Shown here: piece after piece, positions 25,393 to 35,321 of the stretch | How positions within the stretch are numbered: position 1 is the first letter of the stretch | How the letters are laid out: each line of letters opens with the position of its first letter | Source of the DNA: Methanospirillum stamsii | Lineage (GTDB): Archaea > Halobacteriota > Methanomicrobia > Methanomicrobiales > Methanospirillaceae | Assembly (NCBI RefSeq): GCF_003173335.1 | Contig: NZ_QGMZ01000024.1 | Coordinates: 1 to 59,522, forward strand | Length of the DNA stretch: 59,522 bases | Reading direction: 5' to 3' | Position numbers and translations under genes: made by a program | The notes under the pieces: generated by a model | What the model was told of the DNA's origin: nothing | Database searches by the model: none | The model's input: the letters and a program-made list of their open reading frames with translations, nothing else

Positions 25393-27819
25393 ATGAATAT
25401 AAAACATAATTCACTCATTCTTTTCCTCCTGCTCCTATTCTCAATGATAATCACCCTAATCCTTCATTCACAGACATACACTCTTCTTACATCCGGAGTA
25501 TTTCCCCAGGTCCTAACACCTGATCCCTGGTATATTATCCGGCAGACAGAACTTGCTGCTCATTCATTCCCCTCCTATACATGGTTTGATCCTTTCACTG
25601 GTTTCCCGGATGGTACAATAATATATTGGGGGCCTTTCCTCCCCCTTTTATGCGGATTACTTGCCCAAATCCCGGGATCCGGAAATGAATCTGCAATGAT
25701 CCTTTTCGTCTCATGGATACCGGTACTTACTGCAATGCTTACCATTCCCCTTGCATATTGGTTTGGAAAAGAGATCAAAGGAGAAATGTGTGGAATTGCG
25801 GCAGCATTTCTTATGGCTGTCATGCCGGGAAGTTACCTGATTCGGTCCATGTATGGATACGTGGACCATCATATCTTCGAATCTTTTTTCATGTTGGCAT
25901 ATTCACTGGCCCTTGTACTCTTTTTCAACCGTATTTATGGTAACAACGACACCCCACGGATAAAACCGGCAGTCCTCGGAGGAGGAATAACCGGACTGAT
26001 GCTGGGCCTCGGTATGATTAATGCACCGACCATGATCCTTATCGCCGGTATCACCACAATTTTTGTTCTCTTTGCCGCATATCAACTCATAAATCAAGGG
26101 AAAAACCTCCTGCCATTCAGCATTTTGATAGGAGTTTCATCATGTATCGGAGCGGTAATCACCCAGATATTCTATACCCCAGACCCGGCAGTACAGGCCC
26201 CATTCATCTTTAACCCGGTTTCTCTTGCATCAGTCCTCTTCATTCCGGCAATCGCCGGATTCCTGTTTCTGGGTCTTCAGTTTTTGATGAAGAAATACCA
26301 GGTAAAGCATAACCGGATACTCCCTGTAACTCTCCTGTCAGTACTAACTGTAATAATCCTGGCTTTTCTCCTCCTCCCCGGTTATGCTAATGATCTTCTC
26401 AATAGCATAATGGGTGCTTTGAATTCTGTTCCAACCAATTACGGCATTGCAGAATACTTTCCGCTAAGTCTGGATGTAGCATTTTTTAATTACCACCTCA
26501 TGCTCCTCATGCTTATTCCCGGACTGCTCCTCCTGCTAATTTCTGGGATTCGCAAACAGGACAGTATTGCAATCTATCTCATCCTCTGGACCGGAGTCAC
26601 CGGATTATTAACCATCACCAACACCAGGTATGAGATTCTTTTCGCAGTTCCTTTGGCACTGACAACGGCTTATTTCCTTGACTGGCTGTTTCATTATGAG
26701 AGAAAAATCGTGGATATTACCACTGAAAGCCTTACTGAAGAAAAAAGTGTTCAGGATAAAAACTGGAGAGAAAGACCAACATCCCTTATTGCAATGGTCC
26801 TCCTAATCGGGACCTGTTTACTTTCTCTTTGTATCGGAGGCATGGTTGCAACAGCGGATTATAACTATCAGCCATATGTTGCATCAGAAGACTGGGTAGA
26901 AGGATTACTCTGGATGAAGACTGCAACCCCTGATCCGGGTGTGAATTACTACCAGACATACCAGTCAGATACTTTTACTTATCCGGATTCATCATACGGT
27001 GTTCTCTCATGGTGGGACTATGGCCACTGGATTACTACTATTGCTCACCGAATGGCGGTCACAAATCCCTTCCAGGCAAACCTTGACATGGGTGCACAAT
27101 TCTTTATGGATAAAAAAGAATCAGGTGCCGATACAATTGCTACAACGAATAATATCCGGTACATCATCACAGACGCCGACATGCTCTTTGATACCATGCA
27201 GATGATGATGAAGGTAAAATCAAAAGATCTCACACAAAGTCAGTACATGGGCCTTATTTCTACCACCGATCCGGTCACCGGAAAACCTGTAAGTTCCATC
27301 GGGTATCGCCAGGCTTTTTACGAAAGCATGGTAACAAGACTGCATGTTTTTGATGGGTCAGCAGTAACCGGAGAGGAGGCAAAATATGAGGAAGAAGGAA
27401 CTCCGGTACCAGGAACAGACATGATAGTAATCTTCCCCGGTGGCCCGGATCCGGAAATATCTGAATCAATCATAAGGCCGATAAAAGATCTTGATGCTCT
27501 CCAGCACTACCGGCTTATCTGGGAGTCGAATACCTCTCTTTCAACCACTGATGAACATGACATCCGGAAAGTGAAGATATATGAAAGGGTTCCAGGTGCA
27601 ATAATTTCGGGAGAAGGAACAATTGAATTACAACTCACAACTAACCGGGACAGAGTATTTACCTATCGACAAAAATCACACAATGGCACATTTACCCTTC
27701 CATATTCCACTTCAGGATCATCCTATCCGGTTCAATCAACCGGACCATACAGGATAATTGAAACCGGTGAAGAGATAGTAGTACCAGAAGAGATGGTGAT
27801 GAGCGGATTGGAAAAATAA
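25393..27819 (+). CDS. aglB: Oligosaccharyltransferase AglB (STT3 family)
   Basis: An 808-residue membrane enzyme that transfers lipid-linked glycan to Asn in N-X-S/T sequons on the outer face. The N-terminal half has about 13 membrane segments. The first external loop contains TPDPWYIIRQ, with the catalytic Asp, and the YGYVDHH motif supplies further metal ligands. The signature WWDYGHW is at residues 540-546, at the start of the soluble C-terminal domain. Length is normal for euryarchaeal AglB. Its presence makes the sequon-rich repeat and TPR proteins in this window plausible substrates. Confidence 0.93.
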   Translation: MNIKHNSLILFLLLLFSMIITLILHSQTYTLLTSGVFPQVLTPDPWYIIRQTELAAHSFPSYTWFDPFTGFPDGTIIYWGPFLPLLCGLLAQIPGSGNESAMILFVSWIPVLTAMLTIPLAYWFGKEIKGEMCGIAAAFLMAVMPGSYLIRSMYGYVDHHIFESFFMLAYSLALVLFFNRIYGNNDTPRIKPAVLGGGITGLMLGLGMINAPTMILIAGITTIFVLFAAYQLINQGKNLLPFSILIGVSSCIGAVITQIFYTPDPAVQAPFIFNPVSLASVLFIPAIAGFLFLGLQFLMKKYQVKHNRILPVTLLSVLTVIILAFLLLPGYANDLLNSIMGALNSVPTNYGIAEYFPLSLDVAFFNYHLMLLMLIPGLLLLLISGIRKQDSIAIYLILWTGVTGLLTITNTRYEILFAVPLALTTAYFLDWLFHYERKIVDITTESLTEEKSVQDKNWRERPTSLIAMVLLIGTCLLSLCIGGMVATADYNYQPYVASEDWVEGLLWMKTATPDPGVNYYQTYQSDTFTYPDSSYGVLSWWDYGHWITTIAHRMAVTNPFQANLDMGAQFFMDKKESGADTIATTNNIRYIITDADMLFDTMQMMMKVKSKDLTQSQYMGLISTTDPVTGKPVSSIGYRQAFYESMVTRLHVFDGSAVTGEEAKYEEEGTPVPGTDMIVIFPGGPDPEISESIIRPIKDLDALQHYRLIWESNTSLSTTDEHDIRKVKIYERVPGAIISGEGTIELQLTTNRDRVFTYRQKSHNGTFTLPYSTSGSSYPVQSTGPYRIIETGEEIVVPEEMVMSGLEK

Positions 27820-27970
27820 CCATCCCTTTTCAGGTTTATATTCCATACATCAAATAATAACCCGATAATTCGGAAAATATAGTGAAATTAACCGAATTTT
27901 TGATACATATTTTGCATTTTGGCTATATCCCAGATATGGACCTCATCAGAAGTAAATCCGGACTCTTCTT

Positions 27971-28099
27971 TTAAATAAACAGATCAATTAATTCAGACTT
28001 ACCAACACGCCTCCTTCCATACAAAATGATAAACTCTGCATCATTATTATCTAACCGCTTCTGAAGAGATGCAAGTTCATCAGTCCGGTTGAGAAACAT
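27971..28099 (-). pseudogene. Truncated archaeal P-loop ATPase (DUF234-type N-terminus)
   Basis: Forty-two codons from ATG at 28099 begin MFLNRTDELASLQKRLDNND and include the P-loop ILYGRRRVGKSELI before TAA at 27971. The opening is typical of the archaeal ATPase family with an N-terminal AAA domain and about 450 residues. Here only the first tenth survives. A further open stretch in another frame downstream (27890-27960) is not recognised. Confidence 0.65.
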
Positions 28100-28257
28100 A
28101 ACATCTAATAGGATTTGATGGAGGATTAATATGTTACTTCAGAGTATGATACTTTGGAGTAACTTACCTGAAAGTAACATCAGAGATCATCTCTCCATAA
28201 CCTCAATTTAGATATCGCCGGAAATTTGCAGATTTTCCATTCGGTCAATAGAAAAAC

Positions 28258-29949
28258 TCATACATCCCTTACCGCAACGCACTTATCCCCTGAAAATACC
28301 AGCACCCATTTCTTCAGATTATCAATCGATGAGAGTTCAGGTGACAATGAATACTGCATCAGTTGCCGGATACCATCTTCCATAACCTCTCCGATTCTCT
28401 CTTTTGTTGCATCCTTCATCTTCAGATACTTCAGTTCAAAAATTGCATTATAATCCGGTTTCCACGGTTCGCGTGCAAGAAAAACGAGATCAATATATCC
28501 GTCAGATACTTCATACTCTGATTTTACCAGATAGAGATTACTCATGGTTGCATAGGTGAAGATTACAATTTTGACATATTTCTCATCAAATCCAATGTAA
28601 TCACGATTCGAAAAGGCATGAAGCAGTTCCTCGATGAGCAAAACCAGTTTCTCACATCTGCCTTCCCGTGCAACCTGCTCTATTGCAAGTGATACTGATT
28701 CGGTATCCACGTGATAATCTGCTCTTCGAGTGATGAGATCAAGGAAAAAATCTGCATATATCCCATGAATAACGTAATTTGGAATCTGAAGGCCGACCCT
28801 TCCAGGCATATTATCCCGAATTGTAAGCAGCCCTAGGTAAAAAAGAAGCGACTTAAAATCATCTTCTGAAAATTTCTTCTCCATTGAAAACTGATCAGTA
28901 AGCCGTGATGTAACCTGTCCGGATGAGAGAACTTCTTGTAACACGGAGATATTCTGTTCAGGTGATTTTATCTGCATCAGCCGGCCAATCTTTCCATAAT
29001 CACTTGCAATATTCATATCAAGAAGTTTCTCCGGCGGTTTTTGCCTTGATAAATAACTCTTGAGATAATAGAGGATCATATCGCTGTTAAAGAGGCGTGT
29101 TTCAGCATCTTCAGAGAAGAGGTATCCATTATAATAATCCCGCAAGGTCAGTACCAGTTCCGGAGAATAAATATTATGGGGCAGGGTCTCTAAAACTAAT
29201 TCTTTTACCTCCGGTTCAGTAAAACCCATCATCTCGTTACAGGCAGGAAGGCGGGTAATGTTATCAGCAATGTTAAATCCGGAAGTAAGACTATCAAGAG
29301 TGACCGGAGAAACCCCTGTAGCAAATATTCTGCCCACAAAAGATTGTGTTCCAATTTTTAATGCTTCATACCATTTCCGGATAAAACCCTGCCGGCTGAT
29401 TGTTTCCTGAAAGAGATCAAAGTTGAAACTTAATAGTTCATTTGCAAAATGATCATACTCATCGATGAGTACATAGACTCTCCCTTTCATTTCAGACGGA
29501 AGTCCTGAAAAAAAACTGGTTAGCATATCCGCGGAAGACCCTGAGGTATCCAGAGGAATCGTAAGATCATATTGTCTTTTAAATTCAACAAGAGACTGTT
29601 CAGTCCTTAATTTCACGCTTGTTATGAGTGAATCTCCGGATGTCGTTGTCAAAGCAGAGAAATTAAAATAAAGAATAAAATATGAGTTATGCTTCGGAGT
29701 AGGATTATTACCTATATCAGTATCAGAAAAGAGTCTGGAAAAATTATCTCTTTCATTGATATCGTAATAATACTGTAACAGGGATACAAAGAGACTTTTC
29801 CCAAACCTTCTTGGACGCAGGAAAAAAATATAGGGGGCCGGGTTATCTTCAAGGATCCGGATAAACCGGGTTTTATCTACATATATATATCCCTCTTCCA
29901 TAATAGTCCGGAAATTACTGATACCATAAGGGATTTTTTTCAGAACCAT
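28258..29949 (-). CDS. AAA-like ATPase fused to a PD-(D/E)XK nuclease-like domain (divergent paralogue)
   Basis: A 563-residue member of the same family as the tandem pair at the left of the window but only distantly related. It has GYIYVDKTRFIRIL near residue 20, P-loop FLRPRRFGKSLF near 43-54, VYVLIDEYDHFAN near residue 160, and a C-terminal SDGYIDLVF...AIFELKY nuclease-like core. Upstream is a long non-coding region and downstream a truncated ATPase, so the gene stands alone. Function unknown. Confidence 0.83.
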   Translation of the reverse strand: MVLKKIPYGISNFRTIMEEGYIYVDKTRFIRILEDNPAPYIFFLRPRRFGKSLFVSLLQYYYDINERDNFSRLFSDTDIGNNPTPKHNSYFILYFNFSALTTTSGDSLITSVKLRTEQSLVEFKRQYDLTIPLDTSGSSADMLTSFFSGLPSEMKGRVYVLIDEYDHFANELLSFNFDLFQETISRQGFIRKWYEALKIGTQSFVGRIFATGVSPVTLDSLTSGFNIADNITRLPACNEMMGFTEPEVKELVLETLPHNIYSPELVLTLRDYYNGYLFSEDAETRLFNSDMILYYLKSYLSRQKPPEKLLDMNIASDYGKIGRLMQIKSPEQNISVLQEVLSSGQVTSRLTDQFSMEKKFSEDDFKSLLFYLGLLTIRDNMPGRVGLQIPNYVIHGIYADFFLDLITRRADYHVDTESVSLAIEQVAREGRCEKLVLLIEELLHAFSNRDYIGFDEKYVKIVIFTYATMSNLYLVKSEYEVSDGYIDLVFLAREPWKPDYNAIFELKYLKMKDATKERIGEVMEDGIRQLMQYSLSPELSSIDNLKKWVLVFSGDKCVAVRDV

Positions 29950-30614
29950 GCGATACAGATGTTATGAATTCGTAAAAGTATATGTTCACCGATTGAAATC
30001 CTAACACGTGAAAAGCACAGATATCTGAACATCTTCATTAGAAGCTCTTTTTACGAGTATTTTGAGCATACTATCAATTTGGGACTATAGGGTGGATTTA
30101 GTATTAGTAAGATTACCAGAGAGAGATCCCCCATATGGATCTTGCATTATTTTCGGAAATATCCCTGAAATATCCTTTTTATAATAGCCAGGAACTACCC
30201 TCGAAAAAACCGGATAAATCGGCCCCTGATTTGAAGAAGAACTAAATTCTACGTTTTAATAAGGCACTTAAAATCTCATGTTTTTTTTAGCCATACCAGA
30301 CTATGCCTCACTGGAGGATCCGGGCATATAAACCCCTTGAGAGGGCGACTAATTCAGGACGATAAATTTGAGCATTTTAAAATTTACGAGATTTTACCAT
30401 TATTTAGAGCAATACCATCAAAAGCAGCCGTTTATAATCCGATTATAGTCAGGTACTTTTTCCGTGAATTCTACTAACAGGCAATAGATTATTGGACAAC
30501 CAATCAATTTCCTCTACAACGTGATACATCACACCGGGTTTATCTGGAAGCATGCGAGTAATTGGACAGTCTAACAATAATATTAATACGAAATAAACAT
30601 ACACTAACCCATTA
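29950..30614. other. Long intergenic region, no gene supported
   Basis: About 665 bases between divergent genes. A 36-codon frame starts at 30135 but lacks a clear ribosome binding site. AT-rich blocks before 30615 may hold the promoter of the response regulator. No RNA gene or repeat was recognised. Confidence 0.35.
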
Positions 30615-32066
30615 ATGCCCGTTTCAGTCCTTTACGTCGATGATGAACTTCCCCATCTCATGCTTGCCCAGGAGTACCTGGGCGCATCTAATAAAATCTC
30701 CATTACCGGAGTTGCATCCGGAAAAGAAGCCATTGATGCCTTACGGACCGGACAGTTTGATGTCATCGTTTCAGACTATCTCATGCAGGATATGGACGGA
30801 ATTGAACTCCTGAGATATGTGCGGGCAAATTATGAAGGTACCCCCTTTATCCTATTTACCGGAAAAGGAAAGGAAGATATCGTCATATCGGCTCTTAACA
30901 ATGGCGCAGATTATTATATCAGGAAGGGGAGTGATCCCGTCGTTCAGTTCAGTGAACTGGAGCAGCGAATATTACAGGCACATGAAGGGCATCATGCAAA
31001 AAAGGAACTGACCGCACGCGAACAACTCTATCATTCAGTACTTACTGTGCAGACTGAAATTTTTGTCGACCTCCTTCCGGACCTTACCATAATCAGGGCA
31101 AATGATGCATACGGAGCACTGTATGCCATGCCGGCAACAGACCTCATCGGGAAAAAAATCTTTCATGATCTCAGCGATGAGGATCGCTCCGGGCTTCTCG
31201 AAACCGTCCGGTTATTAAGTCCTGAAAACGCGGTTGCTGATGTTGAAACGCTTGTTACCTACCCGAACGGAAAACAGGCCCAGATACTCTGGCATATCGA
31301 GGGAATATTCGGGACAGACGGAAACATTGTCACGGCAAAAGTTACCGGAGAAGACACCAGTCAGGCAGAGGTGGCACGGGAAGTCCTGCAGGAATCAGAA
31401 TTAAAATACCAGCAGGCGAGCACAGACCTTCCCCAACATATCGGTGATTTTGACGAGAATGTCCCGCTCAATTTCATCATTGAGAATACATCCCCTCTCG
31501 GGAGCTGGCAACTGCCGGACCTGTTAAAAGAGATGAAATTCCAAAAGACCTTCGGTATCGCATCAACCACCGGAGCAGAGGGATTCCGTGCATTCCTGGT
31601 ATTTCTTAAAGGTGAAGCCGAAGGCGGAATTTACATCGACCGGTCAGGAGTTCTCTATGGAGACCGGAGTGTCCTGTTCCTGAAAAACAGTCAGACCTTT
31701 ACCTTTTACCCGACAGAACCGGAGATAGCAAGCAGGTTTGTCACCGGATGTCGGATATATGATAAGAGCCATCTCAGGGTGCCGGCTTCCAACCCCATTC
31801 CGGAGATCTCATCCCGGAGAAAAGGAATCGGAAACATCACCATAGGAATTGAAAAAGAGGGACTTCCTGCTGCAGGTCTTCGGGTAACGGTAAAAAGCGG
31901 GGGAAAAATTGTCGGCAATGATGTCACCTCTCTTCAGGGTCAGACTTCTTTTCAGCTCCTGTATGGATCCTATACCGGTGTCATTCACAATGAATCCGGG
32001 ATCGTTACATCTTTTGATTTCAAATTAGAGGAACCAGAACAGAACCACACCGTCACCTTATCGTAA
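30615..32066 (+). CDS. Response regulator with PAS and unusual C-terminal domains
   Basis: A 483-residue protein. Residues 1-120 are a receiver domain (VLYVDDE, phospho-acceptor Asp54 in VSDYLMQ, FTGKGKE, and Lys in YIRKG). A PAS-like domain follows at about 135-255. The region 290-390 (PLGSWQLPDLLKEM..., IDRSGVLYGD) is unrecognised. The last 80 residues (GIEKEGLPAAGLRVTVKSGG onwards) look like a carboxypeptidase-regulatory/Ig-like beta-sandwich, normally an extracytoplasmic fold. No DNA-binding or kinase domain is present. It precedes a sensor kinase on the same strand by about 180 bp and may be its partner. Confidence 0.75.
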   Translation: MPVSVLYVDDELPHLMLAQEYLGASNKISITGVASGKEAIDALRTGQFDVIVSDYLMQDMDGIELLRYVRANYEGTPFILFTGKGKEDIVISALNNGADYYIRKGSDPVVQFSELEQRILQAHEGHHAKKELTAREQLYHSVLTVQTEIFVDLLPDLTIIRANDAYGALYAMPATDLIGKKIFHDLSDEDRSGLLETVRLLSPENAVADVETLVTYPNGKQAQILWHIEGIFGTDGNIVTAKVTGEDTSQAEVAREVLQESELKYQQASTDLPQHIGDFDENVPLNFIIENTSPLGSWQLPDLLKEMKFQKTFGIASTTGAEGFRAFLVFLKGEAEGGIYIDRSGVLYGDRSVLFLKNSQTFTFYPTEPEIASRFVTGCRIYDKSHLRVPASNPIPEISSRRKGIGNITIGIEKEGLPAAGLRVTVKSGGKIVGNDVTSLQGQTSFQLLYGSYTGVIHNESGIVTSFDFKLEEPEQNHTVTLS

Positions 32067-32243
32067 ATGTCCTCAGGGACAAGCCTTTTTCTCTTATCCC
32101 ACTCGATACACCTATAGTGTACCATGGGCACCAGCTTCTCATTCAGGTGTGAGATGCCTCTTTACACAAAACAGACAGGCCATTACCGGAGACTTTACTG
32201 ATATCCAGATCCTGTCTCTCCGGATATGGCCGGGCAGGTAATC

Positions 32244-34289
32244 ATGCGACTATACCCAAAGATGATACTCATTATCGGCTGCATGTTCATTGCCATTTTG
32301 ATTATCCTTCTCATCTCGTTCCAGTATAACATCATGAACTCATTTTCATCCCTGGAGGAACAGCAGATAGAGCGGGAACTATTCAGGGCTGAACACATGA
32401 TCAGGGAGGATATCAGCAGCCTTGAGCAAATTGCAATTGACTGGGCTGAGTGGGACCTGATGTATGATTTTTCTCTCTCACGTGATCCGAATTTTTTCCC
32501 GGATAATTTTGCATCTTCGACGTTTTCTGCACAAAATTTACAATATCTGATAATCCTTGATTCAAAAGGGGATACAATTTTAGCGAAAGGAATTGATTCG
32601 AATCGAACATTGCATGACGTACCACCTGAATTCATACAGATGTTACCAATTACAAATCAAACTTTGACTCAGAAGCAGGCGGGTTTGATCCGGTGGCATA
32701 ATACCCCGTATATGTTTGCGCAAAATCCGGTTCTTCCCATGGACCATAATGATCCACCACGGGGTTCATTAATCCTGATGAGTCCCATCGATCAGGAATG
32801 TGTTACTGCCATATCTGATAACCTGCTTCAAAATGTCACGATAAGGATGCTTACTCCGGATGAAAACTTACAAATTTTTTCCGGATCGAAAACCCGGATA
32901 TCACAAAACACCATTCAGGCCGACACCATTCTCAAAGATGTATACGATGAACCATTCCTGCTTCTCCGGGTCGAGGAAGTAAGAGACCTCTATGAAAGTG
33001 GGATTCTGACCAGAGACTACCTCTTCTTCTCTCTCCTGCTTCTGGCGGTGAGTTTCATGGGAGTTGCAATCACTCTCATTAACCTCATAGTCATTGCCCC
33101 TCTTGGAGAATTGAACAAAGAACTTGCAAAGGTTGGAGAGACCGGCCTTTTATCCGTCCGCATTAAGACAGACCGAAATGATGAAATCGGAGATCTGGGC
33201 CGGTCCATTAACCAGATGCTGGACCATATCGAAAAGGCAGTAGAAGAGCGGCATGCAACCGAACAACGACTTTCACGTCTGATAGCACTTGCTGAAGAAG
33301 GAATCTGTCTGGTAAATCCCGACCATCAGATATGGTTTGCCAATCCGAAAATGGCATCCATGTTTGGCATGACCCCCTATGAGATGAACGGGAGAGAGAT
33401 CATGACCCTTCTGATGGGTGATAAGACTGATTCCAAAGAAGTAGATGAACTCTTCCTGAACCAGCCCGTTCACCGGGAATATCATACAAGGAAAAAAGAC
33501 GGAACCGAACTCTATGTAGACGTCCTTGCTGCACCATATCCCCTTGAAAAGGAGGAGGATGGTCACCTGTGTGTCATCAGTGACATCACCACATTCAAGG
33601 ATAATGAAAAAGCACTCCTGCTTTCCAATAAAAAACTCGGCCTCCTCGGAAGTATGACCAGGCACGACATCGTAAACCAGCTCACCACAATCAGGGGAAT
33701 GCTTGGGCTTGTTCACCGGAAAACAGACGATGAAGTAGTCCTGAACCTGGTAGAATCCGCAGAAGAAGCAGCGGAGCGGATTAATAAGCATATTGAATTT
33801 ACCAAGGAATACCAGAAGGCAGGGCTTCAGGCACCGGTATGGCAGAATCTGCAGACCTGCTGGAGTCTTGCATATGCAATGACAAAAAAGAAAGGGCTGA
33901 CATTCTCCTATCAGGGAGGAGCGTATGAGGTATATGCGGACCAGCTTCTCCAGAAAGTGTTCTATAATCTCATTGACAACAGCCTCAAGCATGGAAAAAA
34001 TGTCTTTTATATCACCATCCGAACAGATATCAGGGAGAAAAAACTGGTTGTCATCTACGAGGATGATGGTGAAGGCATTCAGGACACCATGAAAGAGAGA
34101 GTATTTGAGCGGGGAGTAGGATCAGGGACCGGATGGGGGCTTTTCTTTGCACGTGAAGTACTCAGCCTTACAGATATCACAATTTCAGAACAGGGAACCT
34201 TTGGTATTGGAGCACGCTTTGAGCTCATTATCCCGGATGGAGGATACCGTCCGGTTCAAAGTAATCCGGATGATGAGAAGGGATTGTAA
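32244..34289 (+). CDS. Membrane sensor histidine kinase (CHASE4-HAMP-PAS-kinase)
   Basis: About 681 residues from MRLYPKMILI, where caggt precedes the ATG; an ATG six codons earlier has no such site. A first membrane helix, an external CHASE4-like domain with DWAEWDLMYDF, a second helix near residues 255-275, and a HAMP linker (RNDEIGDLGRSIN) are followed by a PAS domain. The histidine phosphorylation site is His474 in MTRHDIVNQL. The ATPase part has YNLIDNSLKHG, EDDGEGI and GTGWGLFFAREV. It probably senses an external ligand and phosphorylates the receiver protein encoded upstream. Confidence 0.85.
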   Translation: MRLYPKMILIIGCMFIAILIILLISFQYNIMNSFSSLEEQQIERELFRAEHMIREDISSLEQIAIDWAEWDLMYDFSLSRDPNFFPDNFASSTFSAQNLQYLIILDSKGDTILAKGIDSNRTLHDVPPEFIQMLPITNQTLTQKQAGLIRWHNTPYMFAQNPVLPMDHNDPPRGSLILMSPIDQECVTAISDNLLQNVTIRMLTPDENLQIFSGSKTRISQNTIQADTILKDVYDEPFLLLRVEEVRDLYESGILTRDYLFFSLLLLAVSFMGVAITLINLIVIAPLGELNKELAKVGETGLLSVRIKTDRNDEIGDLGRSINQMLDHIEKAVEERHATEQRLSRLIALAEEGICLVNPDHQIWFANPKMASMFGMTPYEMNGREIMTLLMGDKTDSKEVDELFLNQPVHREYHTRKKDGTELYVDVLAAPYPLEKEEDGHLCVISDITTFKDNEKALLLSNKKLGLLGSMTRHDIVNQLTTIRGMLGLVHRKTDDEVVLNLVESAEEAAERINKHIEFTKEYQKAGLQAPVWQNLQTCWSLAYAMTKKKGLTFSYQGGAYEVYADQLLQKVFYNLIDNSLKHGKNVFYITIRTDIREKKLVVIYEDDGEGIQDTMKERVFERGVGSGTGWGLFFAREVLSLTDITISEQGTFGIGARFELIIPDGGYRPVQSNPDDEKGL

Positions 34290-34326
34290 TCCCGGAGGCA
34301 GGTTCCTTTTTTCACCTGCCCTTTAG

Positions 34327-35319
34327 TCATACCATAAACCGGAACGTTCCCCACGCAATGAGGAGCATTAATACAGAATATTTCAGGCCGGCAGTCACCC
34401 TTCCTTCTCCCATAACCCCGGCAACAAGACCGGAGAAGAATCCCTGGAACATCCCAGCGTGAGAGAAAACACGGATATAAAGCGCAAGATCAAACCCACC
34501 CAGGTTAAACCCGGCCTGACCGGAGGCCCCGGATTCAGCACCCAGGTCTGCCATGGTTTTTAGGAATGATGAGACCAGGATCATGACGACGAATAAAAAG
34601 ACTGCAAATGATGCAAGAATGATAATTACATAGATGAACATGTTCATCTTCCGGTCAGTCTTCATTATCACATATTCAGAAGAGTCTTTTCCGGCAGCGC
34701 GAAGAACTTCGACAATATCTCCACCGGCATTACTTGCCCGCGCCACAAGATCTACACTTCGTGCTACAAGAGGGATAGGGATCTCTTTTCCCAGATGAGT
34801 AATTGCATCAATAAAGGAAAAGTTCCATGATATCCGCTGGTCAAGCTGCCGGATATGAGGAGTAAGGGCCCCATATTCAGCCTGTGATACCAGGTGAATC
34901 GCGCCCGGGAGGGTCATCCCACTCTCATGCATCCCGGCAAGGTCACGGAAAAAGTTTGGAAGTGCTACCTCAATACTACTGATTCGTCGCCCATCAAGGA
35001 GGTCAGTGATAGCCAGAGGGCCTACAATAATTACCGTAGTAAAAACTGCAACATCATCGATGAAGGAATTGGTAAGCAGCGCTTCAGGGCCACCTTCCTG
35101 CAGGGCCATGAATAGACCAATAACAAACACCACAAGACCTACAGGAATGGAGACATAGAGGATGTTAAGTGGCTTTTCAAACAATGTCCGGAACGGGTGT
35201 TTTACAAACCGGAGAGCGCCTTCCGAGTAATGATAGTAGGTATCTATCCGTGAGTAGATCTCATCGCTTTTCGGATCTTTGGAGGGCTCTTGCTTTTTCT
35301 TTTTATTAAACAGTCCCAT
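34327..35319 (-). CDS. Type II/IV secretion platform membrane protein (GspF/TadC-like)
   Basis: About 330 residues from the ATG at 35319 (ggag eight bases upstream); the longer frame starts at a GTG overlapping the preceding gene. A charged N-terminal stretch (NKKKKQEPSKDPKSDE) precedes two hydrophobic segments, a cytoplasmic T2SSF-type domain with FFRDLAGMHESGMTLPGAI and VARASNAGGDIVEVL, then three or four further membrane segments. It should form the membrane platform of a pilus-like or archaellum-like machine with its neighbours. Last gene of a three-gene operon. Confidence 0.83.
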   Translation of the reverse strand: MGLFNKKKKQEPSKDPKSDEIYSRIDTYYHYSEGALRFVKHPFRTLFEKPLNILYVSIPVGLVVFVIGLFMALQEGGPEALLTNSFIDDVAVFTTVIIVGPLAITDLLDGRRISSIEVALPNFFRDLAGMHESGMTLPGAIHLVSQAEYGALTPHIRQLDQRISWNFSFIDAITHLGKEIPIPLVARSVDLVARASNAGGDIVEVLRAAGKDSSEYVIMKTDRKMNMFIYVIIILASFAVFLFVVMILVSSFLKTMADLGAESGASGQAGFNLGGFDLALYIRVFSHAGMFQGFFSGLVAGVMGEGRVTAGLKYSVLMLLIAWGTFRFMV

Positions 35320-35321
35320 CT

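Noticed and set aside
30135-30245. 36-codon ORF in the intergenic region
   Set aside because: No clear ribosome binding site and no known motif; left as non-coding.
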